Origin: RGIG3102 sp045633415
GTDB taxonomy: Bacteria; Bacillota; Clostridia; Oscillospirales; Ruminococcaceae
NCBI GenBank assembly: GCA_045633415.1
Contig: JAZQYH010000010.1
Location: 1-8,717, forward strand
Reading direction: 5' to 3'
Length of the DNA: 8,717 nucleotides
The stretch's first letter is position 1, and every line of letters starts with the position of its first letter. The notes beneath the pieces were generated by a model. It had not been told where the DNA came from, did not search any database, and was given only the letters and a program-made list of their open reading frames with translations. The translations under genes were made by a program, and so were the position numbers. Positions 1 to 6,847 of the stretch are shown one piece after another.

Positions 1-75
1 TGTTTTACAGCGATATCTTCCAGCTGTTTTTTCAGACTGTCAGCCATACCAGGTGAATAAACCATAAAAAATGTT
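1..75. repeat. Artefactual 75-bp copy of 160-234 at the contig end
   Basis: These 75 bases are identical to positions 160-234, in the same orientation, and the two copies are separated only by the adapter block at 76-159. The second copy runs on smoothly into the DegV-family coding sequence, while this one runs into adapter, so this is the false copy. The arrangement fits a short library insert read around a circular template (insert, adapter, insert). It should be trimmed, not annotated as a biological duplication. Confidence 0.93.
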
Positions 76-159
76 AAGTCGGAGGCCAAGCGGTCTTAGG
101 AAGACAATACTCAGGAACAACTCCTTGGCTCACAGAACGACATGGCTACGATCCGACTT
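76..159. other. MGI/BGI DNBSEQ library adapter contamination
   Basis: Positions 76-107 (starting AAGTCGGAGGCCAAGCGG) match the 32-base MGI forward adapter as I remember it. Positions 118-159 (ending GGCTACGATCCGACTT) match the reverse complement of the 42-base MGI reverse adapter. The 10 bases between them, TACTCAGGAA at 108-117, have the length of an MGI sample barcode. The identification rests on recall of the published adapter sequences, but the fit is end to end with no leftover base. No gene should be called through this block; a minus-strand reading frame enters it and gains about 15 false C-terminal residues. Confidence 0.95.
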
Positions 160-917
160 TGTTTTACAGCGATATCTTCCAGCTGTTTTTTCAGACTGTC
201 AGCCATACCAGGTGAATAAACCATAAAAAATGTTTCTTTTTCAAATTTATTGTATGTGAGATATTCATCGAGGAATTTTACAAATACCTTTTCATTTGTA
301 CCTCGGTATTTTTTTGTACCTACCAGCTTTCCGTCCAACATTTCAATCAGTGGTTTCAGGTTGAGCATTGAAGCCACCAAATAAGCCGCATTGGAAACAC
401 GACCACCAGCTTTGAGATATTCAAGGTCACCAGGGAAGAAACCGAATTTGCATTTTTTGGCCAGCATTTCCCCATATTCTTTAATCTGCTGTGGAGTGGC
501 GTCTGGGTTTTCTTCAATAAACTGTGCGATTTTCAGTACGATTGCACGCTGGCCGCCTGTTACCTGTTTGGTGTCGATGTGTGTTACATTGTCCCTGCCT
601 TCTGCCGCCAGCACAGCATTGTGGTAAGAGGCTGTTGTAATAGCAGAATATGCGGCGTGGATAATGTGTGCATCTGGATTTTTTGCCATGATTCTGTCAA
701 AAGCCTGTGCATACTCGTGTGGATTTGTAGCTGATGTTTTTGGCAGAACTTTTGTACGGCGGTAGCTTTCAAAAACTTCTGTTACAGGGAAAGCACCATC
801 ATCACGGCTCTCACCTTCCATCTGTACATGCATTGGCACAATTTCAATTTCGTATTTTTCAGCATCAGAACGGAACAAGTCCCCACCTGTTTCGGTAACA
901 ATATAGTACTTTTTCAT
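160..917 (-). CDS. DegV family protein (FakB-like fatty-acid binding), 3' end missing
   Basis: About 252 genuine residues of a DegV-family protein, a family usually near 280-290 residues, so roughly the last 30 are lost at the artefact. Visible family features are the N-terminal IVTETGGDL (about residues 6-14; most members have DSxxDL), KTSATNP (60-66), the AYSAITTASYHNA loop (89-101), IDTKQVTGG (114-122), and the strongly conserved LEYLKAGGRVSNAA (165-178) with LNLKPLIEMLDGKLVGTKKYRG (185-206). Known family role: FakB proteins bind a fatty acid and present it to the kinase FakA, giving acyl-phosphate for phospholipid synthesis. The ligand here is unknown, and the C-terminal histidine used by FakB lies in the missing part. 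The start at 917 is chosen over the ATG at 932 because GAGGAT (925-930) sits 7 bases before it. A strong promoter lies upstream. Confidence 0.9.
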
Positions 918-984
918 TTTATTTATCCTCATTTGTTATATCCTTAATTATATTATATAGTTTTTATTATCATTTAATATTGAT

Positions 985-1013
985 ATTATAACTATTCACC
1001 CATACAAAGTCAA
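985..1013 (-). promoter_or_regulatory. Sigma-A type promoter of the DegV-family gene
   Basis: On the minus strand, TTGACT (1008-1013) and TATAAT (985-990) are separated by 17 bases. Transcription would start near 978, giving a leader of about 60 bases before the ATG at 917. The rest of 918-1093 is very A+T-rich, and I see no further structure in it. Confidence 0.8.
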
Positions 1014-1086
1014 GGTGAAATGAGATAATTTAATATTGGCATAAAATGGGAGGATATTCAGTAACAGATTTTATAATTTTATACAA

Positions 1087-1115
1087 CAAAAAACACCACC
1101 TCTGTTGAGGTGGTG
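1087..1115 (-). terminator. Rho-independent terminator after the zinc-ribbon gene
   Basis: A perfect 9-bp stem (CACCACCTC at 1094-1102, GAGGTGGTG at 1107-1115) closes a 4-base loop. On the minus strand it is followed by six T residues (1088-1093). It lies 12 bases past the stop codon of the zinc-ribbon gene. The plus-strand side is also T-rich, so it may work in both directions. Confidence 0.88.
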
Positions 1116-1127
1116 AATTATTTTTAA

Positions 1128-1403
1128 TTATTCAGCCTGTTTAGCTGCGAAACATTCGCTGCAGAGAACTGGTCTGTCTTCTCTTGGTTTGAATGGAACT
1201 CTTGCTTCTTTGCCGCAGTTTGCACATGTTGTTGTGAAAAATTCTTTAGCTGGTTTAGCCTGATTTTTTCTTGCGTCACGGCATGGTTTGCAACGCTGTG
1301 GTTCGTTTTCAAAGCCACGTTCTGCGTAGAATGCCTGTTCACCTGCTGTGAAAGTAAATTCTTTGCCGCAGTCTTTACATACTAATGTTTTGTCCTGATA
1401 CAT
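1128..1403 (-). CDS. Small double zinc-ribbon protein
   Basis: A complete 91-residue protein with eight cysteines in four CxxC knuckles: C9/C12 with C38/C41, and C60/C63 with C81/C84. The first half (LVCKDCGKEFTFTAGEQAFY, then GFENEPQRCKPCR) matches the bacterial zf-trcl type of zinc ribbon. The second half (CANCGKEARVPFKP, then RPVLCSECF) matches the CxxC...CxxC ribbon often found in Clostridia. Each half should bind one Zn2+. The molecular role of these small proteins is not established; nucleic-acid or protein binding is an inference from the fold. GAAGGAG (1414-1420) lies 10 bases before the ATG. It follows the sigma-factor gene on the same strand with a 103-base gap, and a hairpin terminator follows it. 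Confidence 0.88.
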   Translation of the reverse strand: MYQDKTLVCKDCGKEFTFTAGEQAFYAERGFENEPQRCKPCRDARKNQAKPAKEFFTTTCANCGKEARVPFKPREDRPVLCSECFAAKQAE

Positions 1404-1506
1404 TGGTGTTTTTCTCCTTCGAAATAAAAAGTGTTTAAGCCAGGAGTGAATTTAAACCAACGTTTGATAGCATTAAAAACGCGCCTGGATATAATAAGCA
1501 GATTGC
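1404..1506. other. Spacer between sigma-factor gene and zinc-ribbon gene
   Basis: It holds the ribosome binding site of the zinc-ribbon gene. An 8-bp inverted repeat (AATAAGCA at 1493-1500, TGCTTATT at 1504-1511) overlaps the sigma-factor stop codon. The hairpin has no following T-run on the minus strand, so it is a poor terminator, and I see no convincing promoter. The two genes may be partly co-transcribed. Confidence 0.4.
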
Positions 1507-2043
1507 TTATTTACGGAGTTTGGTGTGAATTCGCTGAATCGCATTGTTTACTGATTTTTCATTTTTACCTGTTATCTGTGCAATTTCTTTGTAGGAATAC
1601 TGCATGGTATACAGGCTGAAAACCAGAAATTCAAAAGCTGACAGTTTCTGTTTTGCAATACGTATGAATTCTTTGTTTTGTTCCCTGTTGATATAATCGG
1701 TTTCAAAACTTTGCAAAAGAATACTTTCGTCAAGAGGCAGGGCATTGTTAAGCACAGCGTGTTTGTGGGCTGTGGCTGCCTGTCTTGCTGATAACATGTT
1801 GTTCAGAATACACTTCTTTGCATAAGTGGAGAAGGTTGCACCTTTGTTTTCTTTATAACTGAGGATAGCCTTGAACAGACCTATATTACCTTCCTGCACG
1901 GCGTCTTCAAAGTCGAAGCCTTCGCCACGCAGCTTGGCGGCACAGGAGTACACAGCCGGCTTGAACGCGTCATATATAATCTGTATATCTTTGGCGTTGC
2001 CGTTTCTGGCACCCTCAAGATTTTTTATTGAAATATCTTGCAT
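1507..2043 (-). CDS. RNA polymerase sigma-70 family factor, SigH-like
   Basis: A complete 178-residue sigma factor, shorter than the roughly 210 residues usual for SigH (Spo0H). Region 2 is clear: FDFEDAVQEGNIGLFKAI (about residues 43-60) is the core-binding helix, and FSTYAKKCILNNML (71-84) corresponds to the -10-recognition segment, in a SigH-like pattern. Region 4 is a helix-turn-helix at the C-terminus, YSYKEIAQITGKNEKSVNNAIQRIHTKLRK overall, at about 149-178. The long acidic middle (100-125) is poorly conserved. Role: it redirects RNA polymerase to a specific promoter set. SigH itself governs early sporulation and competence, but whether this paralogue does so cannot be told from sequence. 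The ribosome binding site before the ATG at 2043 is weak (GGTACGGAT context). A near-consensus promoter precedes it. Confidence 0.87.
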   Translation of the reverse strand: MQDISIKNLEGARNGNAKDIQIIYDAFKPAVYSCAAKLRGEGFDFEDAVQEGNIGLFKAILSYKENKGATFSTYAKKCILNNMLSARQAATAHKHAVLNNALPLDESILLQSFETDYINREQNKEFIRIAKQKLSAFEFLVFSLYTMQYSYKEIAQITGKNEKSVNNAIQRIHTKLRK

Positions 2044-2083
2044 ATCCGTACCATTTTCGTATTATTTTACATTATATATAATC

Positions 2084-2112
2084 AGTATATACAACATTTG
2101 TTTTATTGTCAA
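2084..2112 (-). promoter_or_regulatory. Sigma-A type promoter of the sigma-factor gene
   Basis: On the minus strand, TTGACA (2107-2112) and TATACT (2084-2089) are 17 bases apart, close to the housekeeping consensus. The start would be near 2077, with a leader of about 34 bases. No strong terminator separates it from the MATE gene upstream: only a weak TGCAA/TTGCA hairpin lies in 2122-2135, so read-through from MATE is possible. Confidence 0.82.
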
Positions 2113-2145
2113 ACATAATTTGCAATATTTTGCATAAAAATAACA

Positions 2146-3513
2146 TTATGCATCATCACGGGTAACAGTTCTTATCCATACACCGCTGGAAATACGTTTG
2201 ATTTCGATAAAAATTTTGATAAATGAGTCACAGCGCATAGCAAGGAAAATCCACCGTGGTGGGATTTTCAGCACAAGACCTGTGAGAATACCCATTGGGA
2301 TATTACACAGCCACATACCAAAGCCGTCGAGAGCAAGACCCAGTTTTGTGTCCCCGCCCCCACGGAGAATACCAACAATACAGGTGATGTCGATAGCCGC
2401 AATAGGCTGGATAAGGGCAAGAACCATCATCATGCTGTAAGCAGATGCCTTTGCCTCTGGGGTGATATCGTAGATGGAAAGGAATGGGTTTCTTAAAAGA
2501 AGGATAAGCACAGTGCCTATAAGACCAAAAGATACTGACATAACCAGCAGAGTGTTGGCTGTTTTCTGGGCACGGAGACGGTTGCCTTCGCCGATTGTTT
2601 TGCCACAGATAACTGCCGCCGCATTGGAGATACCAAAGATAAATACCTGTGCCAGCTGAGCAATAACGTTTGTGATGCTGTTTGCCGCCACGAATGTGGA
2701 GCCGATTCTGCCCATAATCATGCTGGTGGCTGTGGCACCAAGACCCCAAATCATTTCGTTGCCTACTACAGGCAGCGCGTGGTGGATAAAGTCTGGGATA
2801 AGAGTTTTATCCAGTTTGAACATACAGTGCATACGGTAGCCGATTTTGTTTTCAGCCACATACATATATATTGTGATGCAGATGAATTCAAAAATACGGG
2901 CAATCAGTGTACCCATTGCCGCACCAACAACACCCATTTGTGGAGCGCCGAATTTACCAAAGATAAACATGTAGTTGAAGAAAACGTTTACAAAGAAAGA
3001 CATGCCGTAAACTGTAGTGGACATTTTAACGTTTTCAACTGCACGCAGTGATGACATATAGTTGTTTGCAATGGCATAGAACACAAAGCCGATGGAAATA
3101 ACTTTAAGATAGCCAGCCGCTGCCGCCTGAACATCTGCCTCGTTTGTGTACAGAGCCATTACCTGATAAGGAAAGAAGAAGCAAATCAGACTTACAATAA
3201 CAGCAAGAACTGTAACTGCCAGCATGGAAATACGCATAACCTTGCGGATAACTTCTTTTTCGCCTTTACCCCAATACTGTGAGATAAGCACGTTACCGCC
3301 ACCTGCCAGACCAAAAGCCGCCATAGACATAAGGAAAAATGGCTGACCGCCAAGGTTTGCACCGGAAACTGCAATGTCACCAAGGGAACCCAGCATAATG
3401 GAGTCCATAGCATTTACGCCAAAGCTGATGATGTTTTGCAGTGCGATAGGCAGTGTGATTGCAAAAACGGATTTAAAGAAATCTTTTTCAAAGAGAAAAT
3501 TATCTTTAAGCAT
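2146..3513 (-). CDS. MATE family multidrug efflux transporter
   Basis: A complete 455-residue integral membrane protein of the usual length for the multidrug and toxic compound extrusion family, which exports cationic or aromatic compounds in exchange for Na+ or H+. The N-terminal half has the family signature NAMDSIMLGSLGDIAVSGANL (about 34-54) and AGGGNVLISQYWGKGEKE (70-87). The second, pseudo-symmetrical half has NEMIWGLGATATSMIMGRIG and GISNAAAVICGKTIGEG, followed by an RGGGDTKLG stretch. About 12 hydrophobic segments can be traced. The C-terminus ends in a charged tail with WIRTVTRDD, common in clostridial members. AGGAGG (3524-3529) lies 10 bases before the ATG. The substrate cannot be predicted. 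It has its own promoter and an unusual hairpin in the leader. Confidence 0.92.
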   Translation of the reverse strand: MLKDNFLFEKDFFKSVFAITLPIALQNIISFGVNAMDSIMLGSLGDIAVSGANLGGQPFFLMSMAAFGLAGGGNVLISQYWGKGEKEVIRKVMRISMLAVTVLAVIVSLICFFFPYQVMALYTNEADVQAAAAGYLKVISIGFVFYAIANNYMSSLRAVENVKMSTTVYGMSFFVNVFFNYMFIFGKFGAPQMGVVGAAMGTLIARIFEFICITIYMYVAENKIGYRMHCMFKLDKTLIPDFIHHALPVVGNEMIWGLGATATSMIMGRIGSTFVAANSITNVIAQLAQVFIFGISNAAAVICGKTIGEGNRLRAQKTANTLLVMSVSFGLIGTVLILLLRNPFLSIYDITPEAKASAYSMMMVLALIQPIAAIDITCIVGILRGGGDTKLGLALDGFGMWLCNIPMGILTGLVLKIPPRWIFLAMRCDSFIKIFIEIKRISSGVWIRTVTRDDA

Positions 3514-3540
3514 CTATATTAAACCTCCTGAAAATATATA

Positions 3541-3578
3541 AAAAAGATATGTGTGTCAGCAGGGCTTCAACACATATC
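3541..3578 (-). promoter_or_regulatory. Hairpin or operator at the 5' end of the MATE transcript
   Basis: A perfect 9-bp inverted repeat, GATATGTGT (3546-3554) and ACACATATC (3570-3578), encloses 15 bases. On the minus strand it is followed directly by five to six T residues. It begins about 4 bases after the predicted transcription start, so it could be an operator for a dimeric repressor, an attenuator or a 5' stabilising hairpin. I cannot choose between these from sequence. Confidence 0.5.
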
Positions 3579-3588
3579 GTCGGTAAAT

Positions 3589-3617
3589 ATATTAACAAAG
3601 AAAAGTGGGAATGTCAA
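3589..3617 (-). promoter_or_regulatory. Sigma-A type promoter of the MATE gene
   Basis: On the minus strand, TTGACA (3612-3617) and TAATAT (3589-3594) have a 17-base spacer. Transcription would start near 3582, leaving a leader of about 69 bases that contains the inverted repeat at 3546-3578 and the ribosome binding site at 3524-3529. Confidence 0.8.
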
Positions 3618-3683
3618 TATAGAGGTGATGGCAGAACAGCCTGTCTGCACACAGAATTTTTGCTTTATTTTCCCTTTATCCCC

Positions 3684-3713
3684 AAAAAAGCTGTGCATTT
3701 CTGCACAGCTTTT
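3684..3713 (-). terminator. Terminator of the M20/DUF5058 operon
   Basis: A perfect 12-bp stem, AAAAGCTGTGCA (3686-3697) and TGCACAGCTTTT (3702-3713), closes a TTTC loop. On the minus strand it ends in a run of six T residues. It lies 15 bases after the stop codon of the last operon gene and separates the operon from the MATE promoter. Confidence 0.9.
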
Positions 3714-3728
3714 CATTTTTATATTTTA

Positions 3729-4457
3729 TTATTCCATATCGTGTTCTTCACCGTTTTCGTCGATTGTAACCTGTTTAACGATACCTTTTTTCCAAAGGAT
3801 AAATGCGAAGAGCAATGTTGTAGGGATAGCTGCAAGAATTGCAAAGCCCTGATAGCTTGTAAAGCCAGGAATAAGCATAAGACCAGCTACGGAAAGCGCC
3901 ACTGGAGCGATAGCAACAATCATTTTGTTTTTGATTCTTACTTTACCGGACTGTTTGAAAACCCCCAACATCAGACCACCCATAAGAGCAGGTACCATAT
4001 AAGCTGTTGCTGTGGAAACTGCTGGCAGTGTAAGAACTGGCTGGAGAGGTTTCAGCATAAGAACACCAACTGCGATAATAGCAATTGTTTCCAGAGAAGA
4101 AAGTGCAATAGCCATTGTGGAGATAGCGTCGGATTCTGGTGTATTGGCTTCAACACCTGCAATCTGCTGTGCAGAGATAGCAACAGGCAGTTTAAGGTTC
4201 ATAACGTTACCTGTGATAAATGTGATGTAGGAAGCTGAACCAAGAATTGGAGCGTAGCTGATAACTTCAGAAAATGCGGAAGGAACGAACATAGCCAGAA
4301 GACCGCCACCAGCCTGAATAACTGTGGACATTGATGGCCATGCATCATAAACTGTGCACATAATAGCAGGAATACCCAGCATAAAAGCACATGCGATGAA
4401 ACTGCCGATTCTACCTAAACGGTGAATACTGTCAATATATTTTTTATCGTCTTTCAT
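3729..4457 (-). CDS. Integral membrane protein, partner of DUF5058 protein
   Basis: A complete 242-residue protein with about six or seven hydrophobic segments (roughly 17-37, 46-60, 66-84, 115-136, 149-167, 179-197, 203-222), a charged N-terminus and an acidic cytoplasmic-looking tail (TIDENGEEHDME). A Gly/Ser-rich patch with polar residues, FSEVISYAPILGSASYITF (62-80) then ITGNVMNLKLP, could form part of a substrate path. I do not recognise a named family with certainty. Its size and tight coupling to the DUF5058 gene suggest the two form a heteromeric transporter serving the upstream amidohydrolase. The gene lies 12 bases after the previous one, and its AGGAGG overlaps that gene's TAG stop, so translation is probably coupled. 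It is the last gene before the terminator. Confidence 0.75.
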   Translation of the reverse strand: MKDDKKYIDSIHRLGRIGSFIACAFMLGIPAIMCTVYDAWPSMSTVIQAGGGLLAMFVPSAFSEVISYAPILGSASYITFITGNVMNLKLPVAISAQQIAGVEANTPESDAISTMAIALSSLETIAIIAVGVLMLKPLQPVLTLPAVSTATAYMVPALMGGLMLGVFKQSGKVRIKNKMIVAIAPVALSVAGLMLIPGFTSYQGFAILAAIPTTLLFAFILWKKGIVKQVTIDENGEEHDME

Positions 4458-4469
4458 TATATCGTCCTC

Positions 4470-5189
4470 CTATTTAAAGATTGCTGTCCACAGCAGAGCT
4501 GATGCCATACCGAGGATAAGTGTGAAAGCCATTGAGAATTCACCAAGCCATTTCCAGCCTGTTTTCTGCATAATCATGCCGATTGCCAGTGTGATAAGCA
4601 TGGATGTCAGCATAACCATGATGTAAACGATACCGTTGAATGCCTGGAATGGAAGCATAACGCCCATAAGAGCCAGCATAAAGCAACCGTTCATGATAGG
4701 GCCGAAACCACCTTTTTTACCACCGGCTGTTGCCATGGAAGTTGTAAGTTTTTTGCCGATGAATGCATTGATAACGATACCAGCGATGATACCCATAGAC
4801 ATAACAAACATAACTGCGCCGAATGTAGCACCGTCAGAAGCCATAGCAGCTGTCATTTCTGTAAAGCCAAGGGCCGCTGTTGCCATCTGTGCGGCAATAA
4901 GTTCGTAAGTTACAGCACCAACAACAGACAGACGGAACCAAGCCCATGGTGTACCGATAACTGTGGAAAGTGTGATAAGACCGATAACAATTGAAATAGA
5001 TGGAACAATTGTCAGGGAAAGTGTGTTTTTCTGAATTGCTTTCAGAGTTTCTTTTGAGAATCCCAGTTCAAGTGCACGTTTGTAAGTTTTGCGGTAGAAA
5101 ACGATACAGAGAATTGCAACAAAACCAAGACCTGCCATTACAAGGCCGTAAAGCAGAGGACTGTTGGCCATTTCAAGATATGTAGCCAT
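4470..5189 (-). CDS. DUF5058-type integral membrane protein
   Basis: A complete 239-residue protein with about six or seven hydrophobic segments (about 10-31, 57-80, 88-108, 122-143, 163-182, 184-207, 217-236). The stretch TIVPSISIVIGLITL (60-74), then GTPWAWFRLSVVGAVTYELIAAQMA (79-103 overall), agrees with my memory of the DUF5058 family, of unknown function and similar length. The segment RKTYKRALELGFSKETLKAIQK (33-54 overall) is a basic cytoplasmic loop. The gene sits between an M20 hydrolase and a second membrane protein of the same size, which argues for a two-subunit permease for the hydrolase substrate; this is inference from context. AAGGAG precedes the ATG at 5189. A hairpin stands between it and the hydrolase gene. 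Confidence 0.72.
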   Translation of the reverse strand: MATYLEMANSPLLYGLVMAGLGFVAILCIVFYRKTYKRALELGFSKETLKAIQKNTLSLTIVPSISIVIGLITLSTVIGTPWAWFRLSVVGAVTYELIAAQMATAALGFTEMTAAMASDGATFGAVMFVMSMGIIAGIVINAFIGKKLTTSMATAGGKKGGFGPIMNGCFMLALMGVMLPFQAFNGIVYIMVMLTSMLITLAIGMIMQKTGWKWLGEFSMAFTLILGMASALLWTAIFK

Positions 5190-5234
5190 AATTTTTCTCC
5201 TTTTTTCAATATACTTCTTCTTTTTTATTTATAA

Positions 5235-5259
5235 CCTGCCTGAAAGCTCCTCAGGCAGG
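5235..5259 (-). promoter_or_regulatory. Intercistronic hairpin between amidohydrolase and DUF5058 genes
   Basis: A perfect 9-bp G+C-rich stem, CCTGCCTGA (5235-5243) and TCAGGCAGG (5251-5259), closes a 7-base loop in the 102-base gap. On the minus strand the following bases are TTATAAATAAAAAA, without a clean T-run, so it is more likely an RNA-processing or stabilising element or a leaky terminator than a full stop. It would let the hydrolase be made in larger amounts than the membrane proteins. Confidence 0.6.
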
Positions 5260-5291
5260 AATATAACATTTTTATGCACAGGCCAATTAAA

Positions 5292-6716
5292 TTATGGCTG
5301 TGGTTTTACATCTTTTGGAATTGGGCAGTTGTAAACACCGCCTGTAACTGCGTTCAGTTCCTCCCTTGCCTTTACAACAAGTTCTGGATTTTCAAGGAAT
5401 TTAACACCTGTGAGAGCCATAACCTTTGCGGCATAGTTTGTGCCTTCGTGTGCCAGCACTGATTTGGACTGTGCTGTCTGCTGCCAGGAGTGACCTGGTG
5501 TACCGATGATTGCAGTAGCCGCTGACAGCTGTGCTGTTGGTACCACATAGGAAACGTCTCCTACGTCTGTGGAGCCTGGCATATGGATTGGCAGGCGTTT
5601 GTATGGGAATACATCAGGGATGAGTTTTTCGTGTACGCGTTTTACCGCTTGTTCCATTGGCATATTGGATGCCAGTGAACCGATGCCTGATTTAAGGTCA
5701 GCTTCTGTAAGGGATTTGTACATTTCATCTGCAAATGCTTTAGCTTCGTCGGAGAATTCGATAGGGCCGATTTCCAGCATTGCATCGCTCATAGCCTGTG
5801 AAACAACATCGTTTGGAATATAGTCTGACAGAGCTGTTTTGATTTCAACTGTCAGCTGTGTTTCTGTCATATGTGCCGCACCTTCTGCACATTTAACAAC
5901 TCTTGGGTAGATATCCATAACCTGTTCTGTTTTTGGTGCACGGATAAAGTAAAGCACTGTGGCTCTGTCCTGTACTACGTTTGGTGCGCCACCACCAACT
6001 TCTGTAAATGCATAGTGCATTCTTGCTTCTGGGATAACGTGTTCACGCAGGAAGTTTACACCTACGTTCATCAGTTCTGCCGCATCCAGAGCACTTCTGC
6101 CCAGATGTGGAACTGCAGCTGCATGAGCTGTTACGCCTTTGAAGTGGAAGTAAACGATAATGTTTGCCAGTGAAGAAATGCCCCAAACAGAGTTTGTAGA
6201 GCCTGGGTGCCATGTGAGAGCAATGTCTACATCGTCAAACACACCTTCACGTGCCATAAATGTTTTACCACAGCCAGATTCTTCAGCTGGGCAGCCAAAG
6301 TACACTACTGTACCTGGCAGGTTGTTTTCCTGCATGTAGTCTTTAAGTGCAGTTGCAGCTGCCATAGAGCCAGCGCCAAGGTTACAGTGACCACAGCCGT
6401 GACCATTGCCGCCTTCTTCCACTGGTTTTTTCACATTGCAGGATGCTTCCTGGCTGAGTGATGGCAGAGCATCAAATTCGCCAAGGAATGAGATAACAGG
6501 TTTGCCGCTGCCCCATGTACCTTTGAATGCTGTTTCGATACCTGCAAGATTTTTTTCAACTGTGAAGCCCTGTTCTTCCAGAGCGTTCATAAGTGTTTTT
6601 GCTGATTCAAATTCAAGAAAGCCCAGCTCTGGTGTTGCCCATACGTCGTCATTCACCTTTGCAAAGAAATCTTTTTTCGATTCAACCAGATTGATAATTT
6701 TTTCCTTTGAAGACAT
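5292..6716 (-). CDS. M20 family amidohydrolase (AbgB-like)
   Basis: A complete 474-residue cytoplasmic metallohydrolase of the M20 peptidase/aminoacylase group, closest in pattern to AbgB, the p-aminobenzoyl-glutamate hydrolase subunit. Metal-site motifs are visible: GHGCGHCNLGAG with C108 and H110, PAEESGCG with the catalytic glutamate and adjoining ligand at E145/E146, TWHPG with H170, and a C-terminal GTPGHS with H409. The dimerisation lid lies between, from FHFKGVTAHAA (about 190-200) to roughly residue 300. These enzymes cleave an amide bond joining an acyl or aryl group, or a peptide, to an amino acid. The true substrate is unknown. GGGAGG precedes the ATG at 6716. It is first in a three-gene unit with two membrane proteins, which points to imported substrate. 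Confidence 0.9.
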   Translation of the reverse strand: MSSKEKIINLVESKKDFFAKVNDDVWATPELGFLEFESAKTLMNALEEQGFTVEKNLAGIETAFKGTWGSGKPVISFLGEFDALPSLSQEASCNVKKPVEEGGNGHGCGHCNLGAGSMAAATALKDYMQENNLPGTVVYFGCPAEESGCGKTFMAREGVFDDVDIALTWHPGSTNSVWGISSLANIIVYFHFKGVTAHAAAVPHLGRSALDAAELMNVGVNFLREHVIPEARMHYAFTEVGGGAPNVVQDRATVLYFIRAPKTEQVMDIYPRVVKCAEGAAHMTETQLTVEIKTALSDYIPNDVVSQAMSDAMLEIGPIEFSDEAKAFADEMYKSLTEADLKSGIGSLASNMPMEQAVKRVHEKLIPDVFPYKRLPIHMPGSTDVGDVSYVVPTAQLSAATAIIGTPGHSWQQTAQSKSVLAHEGTNYAAKVMALTGVKFLENPELVVKAREELNAVTGGVYNCPIPKDVKPQP

Positions 6717-6750
6717 TTAAATATCCTCCCCCGTATTAAATAATGTCACC

Positions 6751-6780
6751 ATTATAGTACAATATGACCATAAAATTCAA
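6751..6780 (-). promoter_or_regulatory. Promoter of the M20/DUF5058 operon
   Basis: On the minus strand, TTGAAT (6775-6780) and a perfect TATAAT (6751-6756) are 18 bases apart. The predicted start near 6744 gives a leader of about 28 bases with GGGAGG before the ATG at 6716. Confidence 0.75.
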
Positions 6781-6847
6781 CTTTTTTAACCCAAATCAAA
6801 AAAGTTTGGTAAAAGAAACTAAAAATATAGTTAAAAAATTAACAGAT

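Noticed and set aside
1..234. The flanking 75-bp repeats as a transposon target duplication or attachment site
   Set aside because: The intervening 84 bases are sequencing adapters and far too short for a mobile element.
1493..1511. Inverted repeat at the end of the sigma-factor gene as a terminator
   Set aside because: The stem is A+T-rich with no T-run after it on the coding strand.
3549..4238. Long plus-strand open frame (229 codons) across the operon terminator and a membrane-protein gene
   Set aside because: It crosses a clear terminator hairpin, is rich in Cys/Asn/His without family features, has no good ribosome site, and lies antisense to a well-supported membrane protein.
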